A stretch of 64,000 nucleotides of DNA from Burkholderia sp. Bp8963 (GTDB lineage: Bacteria > Pseudomonadota > Gammaproteobacteria > Burkholderiales > Burkholderiaceae): NCBI RefSeq assembly GCF_003854275.1, contig NZ_QTQP01000001.1, positions 186,001-250,000 on the forward strand. The letters run 5' to 3'. The notes beneath the pieces are model-generated. The model saw only the letters and a list, made by a program, of their open reading frames with translations, ran no database searches and was not told the origin of the DNA. Positions 34,281-43,116 of this stretch are shown here, in pieces; the first letter of the stretch is position 1, and every line of letters starts with the position of its first letter. Both the position numbers and the translations under genes were made by a program.

Positions 34281-34517
34281 ATGGCAAATCTACTGGTGCG
34301 TAACGTGGATGACAGTCTCGTTCAGAGCCTGCGCGAGCAGGCGGCGGCGCATGGCCGAAGTGCGGAAGCCGAACATCGGGCCATTCTCGCGAGTGCGCTC
34401 GGCCGGCCGAAGCGGAGGACGTTCGCTGAGGTGTTGATGAGCATGCCGCTGGTTGGCGAAGACACGGATTTCGAGCGCGTGCAGGATTCCGGCGAGGCCA
34501 GGCATGTTTTTGATTGA
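34281..34517 (+). CDS. Ribbon-helix-helix antitoxin (FitA/VapB-like)
   Basis: A 78-aa protein: MANLLVRNVDDSLVQSLREQAAAHG is the FitA/Arc-type strand-helix pattern, then SAEAEHRAILASAL. The C-terminal tail is acidic and should wrap the toxin. GGAGG lies before the ATG. The stop overlaps the toxin start by 14 bases, the usual coupling. Confidence 0.85.
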   Translation: MANLLVRNVDDSLVQSLREQAAAHGRSAEAEHRAILASALGRPKRRTFAEVLMSMPLVGEDTDFERVQDSGEARHVFD

Positions 34518-34920
34518 CACGAACGTCATCAGTGAAATCAGGAAGGGCACACGAACCAACCGCGGGGTGCAAGCGTTCTTTCGGCAGGCCGAAGCCGACG
34601 CGAGCGCCCTTTATCTTTCGATTGTCACGGTGTCCGAACTACGGCGCGGCGTCGAGCTGATCCGCCATCGCGGCGATGCCCGGCAGGCGTCGAAGCTCGA
34701 AGCATGGTTGACGACGATCCTGTCCGACTATGCGCCGAACATTCTGCCGGTCGACATCGAGATCAGCCAGATGTGGGGGCATCTGCGTGTCCCCCAGCCG
34801 CAGCATGAACTGGACAAGCTGATCGCGGCGACGGCGCTGATCAACGATCTGACGGTCGTGACCCGCAACGTCGGCGATTTCGCGAGCACAGGCGTCAGGT
34901 TGCTCAATCCGTTCGACTAG
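34504..34920 (+). CDS. vapC: PIN-domain toxin (VapC/FitB-like)
   Basis: A 138-aa PIN ribonuclease: FLIDTNVISEIRKG (first Asp), SIVTVSELRRGVEL (Glu), HELDKLIAATALINDLTVVTRNVGDF (Asp, Asn-x-x-Asp; listed as continuous helix and strand). The metal-binding acidic residues are all present, so it is probably active. The pair is carried in the accessory insertion and could help maintain it. Confidence 0.9.
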   Translation: MFLIDTNVISEIRKGTRTNRGVQAFFRQAEADASALYLSIVTVSELRRGVELIRHRGDARQASKLEAWLTTILSDYAPNILPVDIEISQMWGHLRVPQPQHELDKLIAATALINDLTVVTRNVGDFASTGVRLLNPFD

Positions 34921-35499
34921 GCGCAGTCCTTTTCCCCACGCGGCGCCCGGCGCCGGCACGCGCAACGTCACACGAATGAATCATCCCGCACGCCCGAATC
35001 GTGCGTGCGTCGCCACGCGTGGTTGCGTTGCGACGCCCTTGAATCCCCCCAAACGGCCGCCCATCGGGCATCGCGGCGCCTCCGGTTCGCTTCGATGGCC
35101 GTTCATTTCCGCAACCGCTCACGCGGCATAGCGCTTCATCCCTGAAACATTCCCCCCCGTCCCGCCCCGCGCGATTCCCGATCGCCGGCGGTGGATGTCC
35201 ACCCCGCCTGGGTTTGCGCCCGATGGCGCGCTCCTTGCAGTCCATTCGGTACCGCCCGCGCGGACGTCGATGAAGTGATGTCGACACGTGCACGGCGGGA
35301 ACCGGGGAAATAACGCAAACGGGGTTCGGGTCGAGCGGCGACGTGCCGTGCGATCTGCGGCGGATGCGATGTCGGCTGTAGCGGCATCGTTGTTCGACGA
35401 CGGTCGCGATCCGATTGTGAAAAAGAAGACTGAAGAGATGGCGTGCCGGTAAAACGCCGCGAGCGTTGGGAGGACCGGCACGCGTCCGGGGGGACGCCC
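34921..35499. other. Non-coding stretch, no convincing gene
   Basis: About 580 bases after the toxin gene. Frames on either strand lack start sites with ribosome signals and known motifs. Part may be the leader of the outer-membrane gene at 35500 and part may be decayed sequence of the insertion. No repeat or terminator stands out. Confidence 0.35.
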
Positions 35500-36159
35500 G
35501 TGAACAAGATGCTGAACAAATGGGCAGCGTTGGGGGTGATGGTCGTCGCAAGTGCGCATGCGCAGGAGATTTTCCTGCAGGGCGGCACGCAAGGCGCCGG
35601 CATTGGAGCGGCAGTGAGCTTCAATTCGGTGCTCGGCGCGCATGCCGATTTCAATGCGATCAACTTGTCGCACGATTTCAGCTTCGGCGGCAATCGCTAT
35701 CAGGACGACCTGAAGCTCCGGCAAGGGGGGCTTTACGCCGATATCTTTCCGTGGCGCGGCCACGGATTCCGGATCACGACAGGGTTGCGGTTCAACGATG
35801 ACTCGATCCGTGGCGTGTCGGTGCCGACCGATGGCACCTACGTGTACGGCGGTCACCACTTTCCGGCCCTGCCCGGCATGTATGCGACAGCGGAAGCGCG
35901 CTATCCGACCGTGATGCCGTACCTCGGCATCGGCTACGGACATCGGCCGGCGTCGAAGGGGTTCGGCTTCATCGCCGATCTCGGCGTCGCATACGGCATC
36001 CCGCGGTGCTCGTACACGCTGTCGCCAGAACTCGCGGCAAGGATCGGCCCCGTGAACAGCCAGATCCTGGTCCAGAGCGGCCTCGACGAACTGCGGCGCA
36101 CGATGTCGCGCTACCGGTGGTATCCGGTCGTGCAGATCGGGATCTCGTACCGCTTCTGA
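35500..36159 (+). CDS. Outer-membrane beta-barrel protein (219 aa)
   Basis: The GTG at 35500 follows a G-rich site and gives a short signal peptide (NKMLNKWAALGVMVVASAHA, cut near AQE). The mature protein alternates beta strands (VSFNSVLGAHADF, LKLRQGGLYADIFPWRG, YLGIGYGHRP) and ends in the barrel signal SYRF. The pattern is that of small uncharacterised barrel proteins common in Burkholderia. A longer start at 35443 lacks a signal peptide. It ends the accessory insertion. Confidence 0.65.
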   Translation: MNKMLNKWAALGVMVVASAHAQEIFLQGGTQGAGIGAAVSFNSVLGAHADFNAINLSHDFSFGGNRYQDDLKLRQGGLYADIFPWRGHGFRITTGLRFNDDSIRGVSVPTDGTYVYGGHHFPALPGMYATAEARYPTVMPYLGIGYGHRPASKGFGFIADLGVAYGIPRCSYTLSPELAARIGPVNSQILVQSGLDELRRTMSRYRWYPVVQIGISYRF

Positions 36160-36234
36160 CAGCGGCAGTCGCCACACCGGCGCGCGCTGCCGGCGCGCCG
36201 GGCCGCACGTATCCCGTTTCCATTCCGCCTCTCG

Positions 36235-36250
36235 TCCCAACAGACGATGT
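36235..36250 (+). promoter_or_regulatory. Conserved 16-mer upstream of hsaC
   Basis: TCCCAACAGACGATGT, 67 bases before the hsaC start. It differs in one base from the element at 24842-24857. Candidate shared operator of the two steroid promoters. Confidence 0.4.
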
Positions 36251-36270
36251 GACGGCTCGGCCGACCGGCC

Positions 36271-36297
36271 AGAATCCTTTCACGAACAACGGATTCT
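36271..36297 (+). promoter_or_regulatory. Stem-loop in the hsaC leader
   Basis: AGAATCC (36271-36277) pairs with GGATTCT (36291-36297) across 13 bases, ending just before the hsaC ribosome site (AGGAGGAGG, from 36303). It could be an operator or a leader hairpin; no U tract follows, so not an intrinsic terminator. Confidence 0.35.
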
Positions 36298-36316
36298 GAA
36301 CCAGGAGGAGGCCGAC

Positions 36317-37213
36317 ATGATCGATGTCCGTGCGCTCGGCTATGTCGTCGTGGAGGCGACGCGCGTCGATGCGTGGCGCCGCTATGCGGAAGACGTGCTG
36401 GGCATGCAGGCGCTCGATGCGCCCGACGGCGCGCTGTACCTGAAGATGGACGCGCGCGATTTCCGCTATCTGATCGTCCCCGGCAGCGCGGACCGCTATT
36501 ACGCGTCGGGCTGGGAGCTGCCCGATGCCGCCGCGTTCGACGCGGCCTGCGCGGCGCTGCAGTGCGCGGGCGTCGAGCCGATCCGCGCGACGTGCGCCGA
36601 AGTCGCGCTGCGCCGCGTGCAGGCGATGGCATGGTGCGAGGATCCGTCGGGCAACCGCCACGAGCTGTACTGGGGCGCGCGCTGCGATTTCCGCCGCTTC
36701 GTGTCGCCGCTCGGCGTGCCGCGCTTCGTGACCGGCGACATGGGCCTCGGCCATGCGGTGCTGCCCGCGCCGCAGTTCGACGCGACCGACGCGTTCGTGC
36801 GCGGCGTGCTCGGCTTCGAGCTGTCCGACATCTACCGCGTGAAGTTCACGCCCGACCCGGCCGAGCCCGAGAAGCGCATCCACTTCATGCATTGCCGCAA
36901 CGCGCGCCACCACAGCCTCGCGCTGTTCGAAATGGCCGTGCCGTCCGGCTGCGTGCACGTGATGGCCGAGGTGGACTCGATGGACGAAGTCGGCCGCGCG
37001 CTCGATCGCGTTGCCGCACACGACGTGAAGATGTCCGCGACGCTCGGCCGCCACTGCAACGACCAGATGATCTCGTTCTACATGAAAACCCCCGGCGGCT
37101 TCGACCTCGAATACGGCTTCGGCGGCGTGACGGTCGATTGGGCGCAGCACTCGGTGTTCGAGGCGACCCAGGTGAGCCAGTGGGGCCACGACTTCAGCAT
37201 CGGATACCGGTAA
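36317..37213 (+). CDS. hsaC: Extradiol dioxygenase (3,4-DHSA dioxygenase)
   Basis: A 298-aa two-domain type I extradiol dioxygenase. Fe(II) ligands are His146 (GLGHAVL), His214 (GCVHVMAEV) and Glu265 (FDLEYGFGG), with the catalytic His at HHSLALF. It cleaves the catechol DHSA (ring A) next to the hydroxyls to 4,9-DSHA; equals TesB/BphC-type. It opens steroid block 2 after a strong AGGAGG site. The product needs the hydrolase HsaD, which is not seen nearby. Confidence 0.92.
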   Translation: MIDVRALGYVVVEATRVDAWRRYAEDVLGMQALDAPDGALYLKMDARDFRYLIVPGSADRYYASGWELPDAAAFDAACAALQCAGVEPIRATCAEVALRRVQAMAWCEDPSGNRHELYWGARCDFRRFVSPLGVPRFVTGDMGLGHAVLPAPQFDATDAFVRGVLGFELSDIYRVKFTPDPAEPEKRIHFMHCRNARHHSLALFEMAVPSGCVHVMAEVDSMDEVGRALDRVAAHDVKMSATLGRHCNDQMISFYMKTPGGFDLEYGFGGVTVDWAQHSVFEATQVSQWGHDFSIGYR

Positions 37214-37221
37214 TCAGCACG

Positions 37222-38115
37222 ATGACGATGAAACCTCTCGACAAGACGATGTCCGCGCGCGACGTGGTCGCGCAGCTCGCCGACGGCATGACGCTCGGCA
37301 TCGGCGGATGGGGCCCGCGGCGCAAGCCGATGGCGCTGGTGCGCGAAATCGCGCGCTCGAACCTGAAGGACCTGACGGTCGTCGCGTACGGCGGCACCGA
37401 CGTCGGCCTGCTGTGCGCTGCCGGCAAGGTGCGCAAGGTGGTGTTCGGCTTCGTGTCGCTCGACGTGATCCCGCTCGAGCCGCACTTCCGCCGCGCCCGC
37501 GAGCAGGGCCGCATCGACGTGCTCGAACTCGACGAAGGGATGCTGCAGCTCGGCCTGCGCGCGGCGGCCGCGCGCCTGCCGTTCCTGCCGACCCGCGCGG
37601 GGCTCGGCACCGCGCTGCTCGATCACGCGCCGCAGCTGCGCACCGTGCAGTCACCGTACGACGACGGCGAGACGCTGCTCGCGATGCCGGCGCTCGAGCT
37701 CGACGTCGCGCTGCTGCACGTGAACGCAGCCGACCGGATGGGCAACACGCGCATCGACGGCCCCGATCCGTTCTTCGATGCGTGGATGGCACGCGCCGCG
37801 CAGCGCTGCTACGTGTCGGCGGAAACCGTCGACGTGTCGCTCGCGGGCGACGACCTCGATGCCGCGCGCCGCAACCCGTTCGAGCGCTCGCTCGTCACGG
37901 GCGTCGTGCACGCGCCGGCCGGCGCGCACCCGACCTCGTGCGCGCCGGCCTACGGCTGGGACCTGCCGCATCTGCGCGCGTACTGCGCGAGCGCGGACGA
38001 CGACGCGCACACCGCCGCCTACCTGCGCGACGTGGTGGGCCAGGACGAACGCCAGTACCTCGAAGGCGTCGGCGGCCTGTCGCATGTGACGGCGCTGCCG
38101 TTGCCGATTCTGTAA
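37222..38115 (+). CDS. ipdA: COCHEA-CoA hydrolase, subunit A
   Basis: A 297-aa CoA-transferase-fold protein: ADGMTLGIGGWGPRRKPMALVREI, then VVAYGGTDVGLLCAAGKVRKVVFGFVSLD (loop and strands of the family), ending LSHVTALPLPIL. In steroid degraders IpdAB is not a transferase but hydrolyses the last ring (ring C) of the CoA-bound keto-cyclohexenone COCHEA-CoA. Partner ipdB starts 10 bases downstream. The start is ATG at 37222 or 37228; the ribosome site is weak, suggesting coupling to hsaC. Confidence 0.87.
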   Translation: MTMKPLDKTMSARDVVAQLADGMTLGIGGWGPRRKPMALVREIARSNLKDLTVVAYGGTDVGLLCAAGKVRKVVFGFVSLDVIPLEPHFRRAREQGRIDVLELDEGMLQLGLRAAAARLPFLPTRAGLGTALLDHAPQLRTVQSPYDDGETLLAMPALELDVALLHVNAADRMGNTRIDGPDPFFDAWMARAAQRCYVSAETVDVSLAGDDLDAARRNPFERSLVTGVVHAPAGAHPTSCAPAYGWDLPHLRAYCASADDDAHTAAYLRDVVGQDERQYLEGVGGLSHVTALPLPIL

Positions 38116-38125
38116 AGGAGCGCCT

Positions 38126-38923
38126 GTGAGCGAATCTCTCGACCATTCCCTCGCGGAACTGATGATCGTCGCCGCCGCGCGGCTCTGGCGCGACGACGGC
38201 GAAGTGCTGGCGACCGGCATCGGCACCGGCCCGCGTCTCGCGGCCGGCCTGGCGCGCGTCGCGTACAACAGCGGCCTGATGCTGACCGACGGCGAGGCGT
38301 ACCTCGTCGAGGCGCCCGTGCCGCTCGGCCCGCGCCCCGAAGGCTACCGCGTGAAGGCGAGCGGCTGGATGACCTACGAGCGCGTGTTCGACTGCCTGTG
38401 GCACGGCCGCCGTCATGCGCTCGTGATGCCGACGCAGATCGACCGCTTCGGCCAGGCGAACATCTCGTGGCTCGGCGACGACTACGCGCACCCGAAGACG
38501 CAGCTGCTCGGCGCACGCGGCTTTCCGGGCAACTCGACGAACCACGCGAACTCGTTCTTCGTCAGCGGCCACGGCAAGCGCACGTTCGTGGCGGGCGAAG
38601 TCGACATGGTGTGCACGGTCGGCTACAACCCCGCGCGCCGGCTGCCGGGGATGAAGACCTTCGTCGACCTGCGCAGCATCGTCACCGACCTGTGCGTGAT
38701 GGATTTCGGCGGCCCCGACCACGCGATCCGCGTGCGCTCGCTGCATCCGGGCGTGAGCTTCGACGAAGCGCAGGACGCAACCGGTTTCCCGCTGCTTGCG
38801 CATCCGGAACTCGGCACGACGCCCGCGCCGAACGCGGAAGACTTGCGCGTCGTGCGCGCGCTCGACCCGCACAACCTGCGCGCGGCGATCGTGCGCAACA
38901 ATCCGGCGCCGCGCCGGGGATGA
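38126..38923 (+). CDS. ipdB: COCHEA-CoA hydrolase, subunit B
   Basis: A 265-aa partner of IpdA. GTG at 38126 follows AAAGGAG. Family features: LAELMIVAAARLWRDDGEVLATGIG, RHALVMPTQIDRFGQANIS, and the RLPGMKTFVDLRSIVTDLCVMDF region. The subunits together form the ring-opening hydrolase; the active-site Glu of class I CoA transferases is not obvious, consistent with the altered reaction. Directly followed by echA20. Confidence 0.87.
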   Translation: MSESLDHSLAELMIVAAARLWRDDGEVLATGIGTGPRLAAGLARVAYNSGLMLTDGEAYLVEAPVPLGPRPEGYRVKASGWMTYERVFDCLWHGRRHALVMPTQIDRFGQANISWLGDDYAHPKTQLLGARGFPGNSTNHANSFFVSGHGKRTFVAGEVDMVCTVGYNPARRLPGMKTFVDLRSIVTDLCVMDFGGPDHAIRVRSLHPGVSFDEAQDATGFPLLAHPELGTTPAPNAEDLRVVRALDPHNLRAAIVRNNPAPRRG

Positions 38924-38931
38924 GGTGCGAG

Positions 38932-39921
38932 ATGGAAGCGACCCAGATTTCGTTCGGTGAAGGTGTCGTCGATTACGCGGTCGAGAGCGGCATCGCGACG
39001 ATCACGATGAACCGCCCCGACTATCACAACGCGCAGAATTCGAAGATGACGTATGCGCTCGACGCAGCGTTCCGGCGCGCGGCACACGACGACGCGGTGA
39101 AGGTGATCGTGCTCGCGGGCGCGGGCAAGCATTTCTCGGCCGGGCACGACATCGGCACGCCGGGCCGCGACATCCACGAGTCGTTCGACCGCGTGTCGCT
39201 GTGGTACGACCACGTCGACAAGGAAGGCGGCGAATTCCTCTATGCACGCGAGCAGGAGGTGTATCTCGGCATGTGCCGCCGCTGGCGCGACCTGCCGAAA
39301 CCGTCGATCGCGATGGTGCACGGCGCGTGCATCGCGGGCGGGCTGATGCTCGCGTGGGTGTGCGACCTGATCGTCGCGTCGGAAGACGCGTTCTTCGCGG
39401 ATCCGGTCGTGCGGATGGGAATTCCGGGCGTCGAGTATTTCGCGCATGCATACGAGCTGAACCCGCGCATCGCGAAGGAATTCCTGTTCCTCGGCGAGCG
39501 GATGCCGGCGGAGCGCGCGTACCAGATGGGGATGGTCAACCGCGTGGTGCCGCGCGAGCGGCTACGCGACGCGACCTATGCGATCGCCACGAAGGTCGCG
39601 ACGATGCCGCGCCTCGGTCTCGCGCTGACCAAGCAGGCGCTGAACCACGTCGAGGAGCTGCAAGGCAAGCGATCGGCGATGGACGCGGCATTCGCGTGGC
39701 ATCACTTCGCGCATGCACACAACGAGCTCGTGAGCGGCGACAAGCTCGGCGGCTACGACGCGCGCCGGATGGCGAGCTCGCAGCGCGAGCTGTCGGAGGC
39801 CGCGAAGACGAATGGCGCCGCCGAGCCCGCTGCAGCTCCCGCGGCCGTTAACGGCGCTACGTCGGCTGCGCCGGCGCCGGACGCGCTCAAACCGGTTGCC
39901 GTCAACGGAGCCGCCGCATGA
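38932..39921 (+). CDS. echA20: EchA20-like ring-opening hydrolase (crotonase fold)
   Basis: A 329-aa crotonase. The oxyanion-hole motif AGKHFSAGHDIG and the second GACIAGGLMLAWVCDLIVAS are intact. EchA20 hydrolyses the D ring of HIEC-CoA by a retro-Claisen type reaction, before IpdAB acts. The start at 38932 has GAGG six bases upstream; ATG at 38920 overlapping the ipdB stop is possible. The last about 45 residues are Ala/Pro/Val-rich with repeated VNGA, a low-complexity tail not in the domain. ATGA overlap with ipdC. Confidence 0.85.
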   Translation: MEATQISFGEGVVDYAVESGIATITMNRPDYHNAQNSKMTYALDAAFRRAAHDDAVKVIVLAGAGKHFSAGHDIGTPGRDIHESFDRVSLWYDHVDKEGGEFLYAREQEVYLGMCRRWRDLPKPSIAMVHGACIAGGLMLAWVCDLIVASEDAFFADPVVRMGIPGVEYFAHAYELNPRIAKEFLFLGERMPAERAYQMGMVNRVVPRERLRDATYAIATKVATMPRLGLALTKQALNHVEELQGKRSAMDAAFAWHHFAHAHNELVSGDKLGGYDARRMASSQRELSEAAKTNGAAEPAAAPAAVNGATSAAPAPDALKPVAVNGAAA

Positions 39922-41033
39922 CCACGACGCTTTCCACACCGCTGACCGAGCTGCTCGGCTGCCGCTATCCGGTCGTGCAGACCGCGATGGGCTGGGTGGC
40001 CGACGCGCGGCTCGTCGCGGCCACCAGCAACGCGGGCGGCTTCGGCTTCCTGGCCGGCGCGACGCTCGAGCCCGATCGCGTCGAAGCCGAGATCCTGAAG
40101 GTGAAGTCGCTGACCGACCAGCCGTTCGGGATCAACTTCCACATGTTCCAGAAGAACGCGGAGCAAGTCGTCGAACTGGCGATCAGGCACCGGCTGCGCG
40201 CGGTCAGCTACGGCCGCGGCCCCGACGCGAAGACGATCCGCCGCTTCAAGGACGCCGGCATCGTCTGCATGCCGACCGTCGGCGCGCCGAAGCATGCGGT
40301 GAAGGCCGTCGAGCTCGGCGCGGACATCGTCACCGTGCAGGGCGCGGAAGGCGGCGGCCACACGGGCTCGGTGCCGACCACGCTGCTGCTGCCGAAGGTG
40401 CTCGACGCGGTGCAGGTGCCCGTCGTCGCGGCGGGCGGCTTCTTCGACGGGCGCGGGCTCGCGGCCGCGCTCGCATACGGCGCGGCCGGCATCGCGATGG
40501 GCACGCGCTTCCTGATGAGCGCCGAATCGCCGGTGCCGCGCGCGACGCTCGACCGGTATGTCGCGGTTGGCGATCCGGCGCGCATCCGCGTGTCGGACGC
40601 GCTCGACGGCCTGCCGCAGCGGATGATCGACAACCCGTATCTGCTGAAGCTCGAACGCTTCGGCCCGCTGCGTCGCACGCTGTTCGCGCTGAAGACGGCC
40701 GAAGCATGGCGGCGCCAGAACGGGCTGCGCGCGGGCCAGATGCTCGCGCTCGGGTTCAAGGCGCTGCGCGAGCACGACTACACGGCGAGCCAGACGCTGA
40801 TGGCCGCGAACGCGCCATTTCTGATCCAGCGCGCGATCGTCGACGGACAGCCCGACGAAGGCGTGCTGCCGAGCGGGCAGGCGGCCGCGATGATCGGCGC
40901 GATCGAATCGTGCGACACGCTGATCGCGCGCATCGTCGCCGACGCCGCCGCGCGGCTCGACGCGCTGGCCGCGCTGAGAGGCGCGGCGGCATCACAGGCA
41001 TTGCAGGCACGACAGGCACCACAGATCGCCTGA
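39918..41033 (+). CDS. ipdC: Flavin-dependent oxidoreductase IpdC (NMO/NPD family)
   Basis: A 371-aa FMN TIM-barrel of the nitronate-monooxygenase family: VQTAMGWVADARLVAATSNAGGFGFLAG, QGAEGGGHTGSVPTTLLLP and GAAGIAMGTRFLMS (phosphate-binding Gly loops). IpdC acts on the hydroxylated C/D-ring CoA ester (5-OH-HIC-CoA branch), introducing a double bond. Translationally coupled to echA20. The C-terminus has a Gln/Ala-rich tail. Confidence 0.85.
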   Translation: MTTTLSTPLTELLGCRYPVVQTAMGWVADARLVAATSNAGGFGFLAGATLEPDRVEAEILKVKSLTDQPFGINFHMFQKNAEQVVELAIRHRLRAVSYGRGPDAKTIRRFKDAGIVCMPTVGAPKHAVKAVELGADIVTVQGAEGGGHTGSVPTTLLLPKVLDAVQVPVVAAGGFFDGRGLAAALAYGAAGIAMGTRFLMSAESPVPRATLDRYVAVGDPARIRVSDALDGLPQRMIDNPYLLKLERFGPLRRTLFALKTAEAWRRQNGLRAGQMLALGFKALREHDYTASQTLMAANAPFLIQRAIVDGQPDEGVLPSGQAAAMIGAIESCDTLIARIVADAAARLDALAALRGAAASQALQARQAPQIA

Positions 41034-41060
41034 ACGAAACGACCGGGAGGAGCCCCACTC

Positions 41061-41921
41061 ATGACAGCATCCAATCAACCGGGCGGCGCGCAGCCGTTCC
41101 GGATCGACCGGGCCGACGGCATCGCCGAACTGGTGATCGACCAAGCGCCCGTCAATGCGCTCGATTCAAACGGCTGGCACGCGCTCGCGCACGCGCTCGA
41201 CGCGCTCGGCCAGGACGACGATGTGCGCGTGATCGTCGTGCGCGGCGAAGGGCGCGGCTTCTGCGCGGGCGTCGACATCAAGGAGCTGGCCGCGCATCCG
41301 GAGCGCATCGTCGGCGTGAACGCCGGCAACTATGAGACGTTCCGCGCGGTGCACCGCAATCCGAAGCCGGTGATCGCGGCCGTGCACGGCTTCGTGCTCG
41401 GCGGCGGGATCGGCATCTGCGGCGCGGCGGACATCGTCGTCGCGGCCGACTGCGCGCGCTTCGGCGTGCCGGAGATCGACCGTGGCGCGATGGGCGGCGG
41501 CGCGCACTTGCAGCGGCTGTTCGGCGTGCAGAAGGTCCGCGCGATGTATTTCACCGGCGACATGATCGACGCGGCCGAAGCGTACCGGCTCGGCGCGCTC
41601 GAACAGGTCGTGCCGCGCGCACACCTGCGCGACGCGGCGCTCGCGCTCGCCCGCAAGATCGCCGCGAAGAGCCCGGCGATGGTGCGGCTCGCGAAGGAGG
41701 CGCTGAACGGTGTCGAGGACGGCAATCTCGAGGACAAGTACCGCTGGGAGCAGGGCTTCACGCTGCAGGCGTACATGACGCAGGACTCGACCGAGGCGCG
41801 CGCCGCGTTCGTCGAGAAGCGCGACGCGCGTTTCGAGGCGCAGGCCGCAACGGCGACCGGGATGACAACTGCAACTGCTACGGCTACGGCCAATGCTGCG
41901 GCGGAGGAGGCACGCGCATGA
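41061..41921 (+). CDS. Enoyl-CoA hydratase/isomerase
   Basis: A 286-aa crotonase with GEGRGFCAGVDIKEL and GFVLGGGIGICGAADIVV (oxyanion hole) and EIDRGAMGGG (Glu region). GGGAGGAG before the ATG. It should hydrate the enoyl-CoA formed by IpdE1/E2, in beta-oxidation of the propionyl side chain of HIP-CoA, but the exact substrate is inferred from position. Ala/Thr-repeat tail (TATATATANAAA) at the C-terminus. The stop overlaps the next start. Confidence 0.8.
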   Translation: MTASNQPGGAQPFRIDRADGIAELVIDQAPVNALDSNGWHALAHALDALGQDDDVRVIVVRGEGRGFCAGVDIKELAAHPERIVGVNAGNYETFRAVHRNPKPVIAAVHGFVLGGGIGICGAADIVVAADCARFGVPEIDRGAMGGGAHLQRLFGVQKVRAMYFTGDMIDAAEAYRLGALEQVVPRAHLRDAALALARKIAAKSPAMVRLAKEALNGVEDGNLEDKYRWEQGFTLQAYMTQDSTEARAAFVEKRDARFEAQAATATGMTTATATATANAAAEEARA

Positions 41922-43087
41922 ACCTGACCTATACCCCCCAGCAGAACGCATTCCGCGCGGAGATTCGCGACTGGCTCGCCGCGCACGTGCCGCGCGAGCG
42001 GCTGCCGAGCTTCGACACCGAGGCGGGCTTTGCCGCACACCGCGAATGGGAGCGCACGCTGCACTCGGGCCGCTGGAGCATGGTCACGTGGCCGCGCGAG
42101 CTCGGCGGACGCGGCTGCGACCTGATCGAGTGGCTGATTTTCGAGGAGGAATACTGGCGTGCCGATGCGCCGATGCGCGTGAACCAGAACGGCATCTTCC
42201 TGCTCGGGCCGACGCTGATGGACTTCGGCACCGACGCGCAGAAGGCGCGCTTCCTGCCCGCGATGGCGGCGGGCGAGCACGTGTGGGCGCAGGGCTGGTC
42301 GGAGCCGAACGCGGGCTCGGACATGGCCGCGATCCGCACGAGCGCGATCCGCCTCGGCGACGAATACGTGCTGAACGGCCAGAAGATCTGGTCGACCCGC
42401 GCGGTGTGGGCCGACTGGCTGTTCGGGCTGTTCCGCAGCGATCCGGACTCGACGCGCCATCACGGCCTCACGTTCCTGATGGTGCCGCTGTCCGCGCCGG
42501 GCATCACCGTGCGGCCGATCCGCCAGCTGAACGGGCAGACCGGCTTCGCGGAGATCTTCTTCGACGACGTGCGGGTGCCGGTCGAGAACCGGCTTGCCGC
42601 GGAAGGCGCGGGCTGGCAGGTCGCGATGGCGACGGCCGGCTTCGAGCGCGGGCTGATGCTGCGTTCGCCGGCGCGCTTCCAGCGCACCGCGCAGGCGCTG
42701 CGCGACCTGTATCTCGCGCATCGCGACACCGCGGACCGCGACCCGACGCTGCGCGAACGCGTGGTCGCCGCGTGGATGGACGCGCAGGCCTATGCGCTGT
42801 CGACCTACGCGACCGCGAGCCGGCTGCAGAAGGGCGGCCACATCGGCGCCGAGTCGAGCACCAACAAGGTGTTCTGGTCGGAGCTCGACCTGCGCATGCA
42901 CCAGACTGCGCTCGACATTCTCGGCGCGCACGGCGAGGTCGTGCCGCAGACGGCCGCGCAGCACGCGACGCTCGGCCATTGGCTCGACGGCTTCCTGTTC
43001 GCACAGGCCGGCCCGATCTACGCGGGCACCAACGAGATCCAGCGCAACATCGTCGCCGAACGGATGCTCGGCATGCCGCGTGCCTGA
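41918..43087 (+). CDS. ipdE1: Acyl-CoA dehydrogenase, alpha subunit (IpdE1/FadE30-like)
   Basis: A 389-aa ACAD: MNLTYTPQQNAFRAEIRDWLA, FAD-contact WSEPNAGSDMAAIRTSA, QKIWSTRAVWADWLFGL, and the C-terminal YAGTNEIQRNIVAERMLGMP. In steroid degraders alpha2beta2 ACADs come from adjacent fadE-like genes; this gene and the next form one such pair. IpdE1-E2 dehydrogenates 5-OH-HIP-CoA at the side chain. ATGA overlap with the hydratase gene. Confidence 0.82.
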   Translation: MNLTYTPQQNAFRAEIRDWLAAHVPRERLPSFDTEAGFAAHREWERTLHSGRWSMVTWPRELGGRGCDLIEWLIFEEEYWRADAPMRVNQNGIFLLGPTLMDFGTDAQKARFLPAMAAGEHVWAQGWSEPNAGSDMAAIRTSAIRLGDEYVLNGQKIWSTRAVWADWLFGLFRSDPDSTRHHGLTFLMVPLSAPGITVRPIRQLNGQTGFAEIFFDDVRVPVENRLAAEGAGWQVAMATAGFERGLMLRSPARFQRTAQALRDLYLAHRDTADRDPTLRERVVAAWMDAQAYALSTYATASRLQKGGHIGAESSTNKVFWSELDLRMHQTALDILGAHGEVVPQTAAQHATLGHWLDGFLFAQAGPIYAGTNEIQRNIVAERMLGMPRA

Positions 43088-43116
43088 CCACGCTCACCCG
43101 ACTGAATGGACATCGT

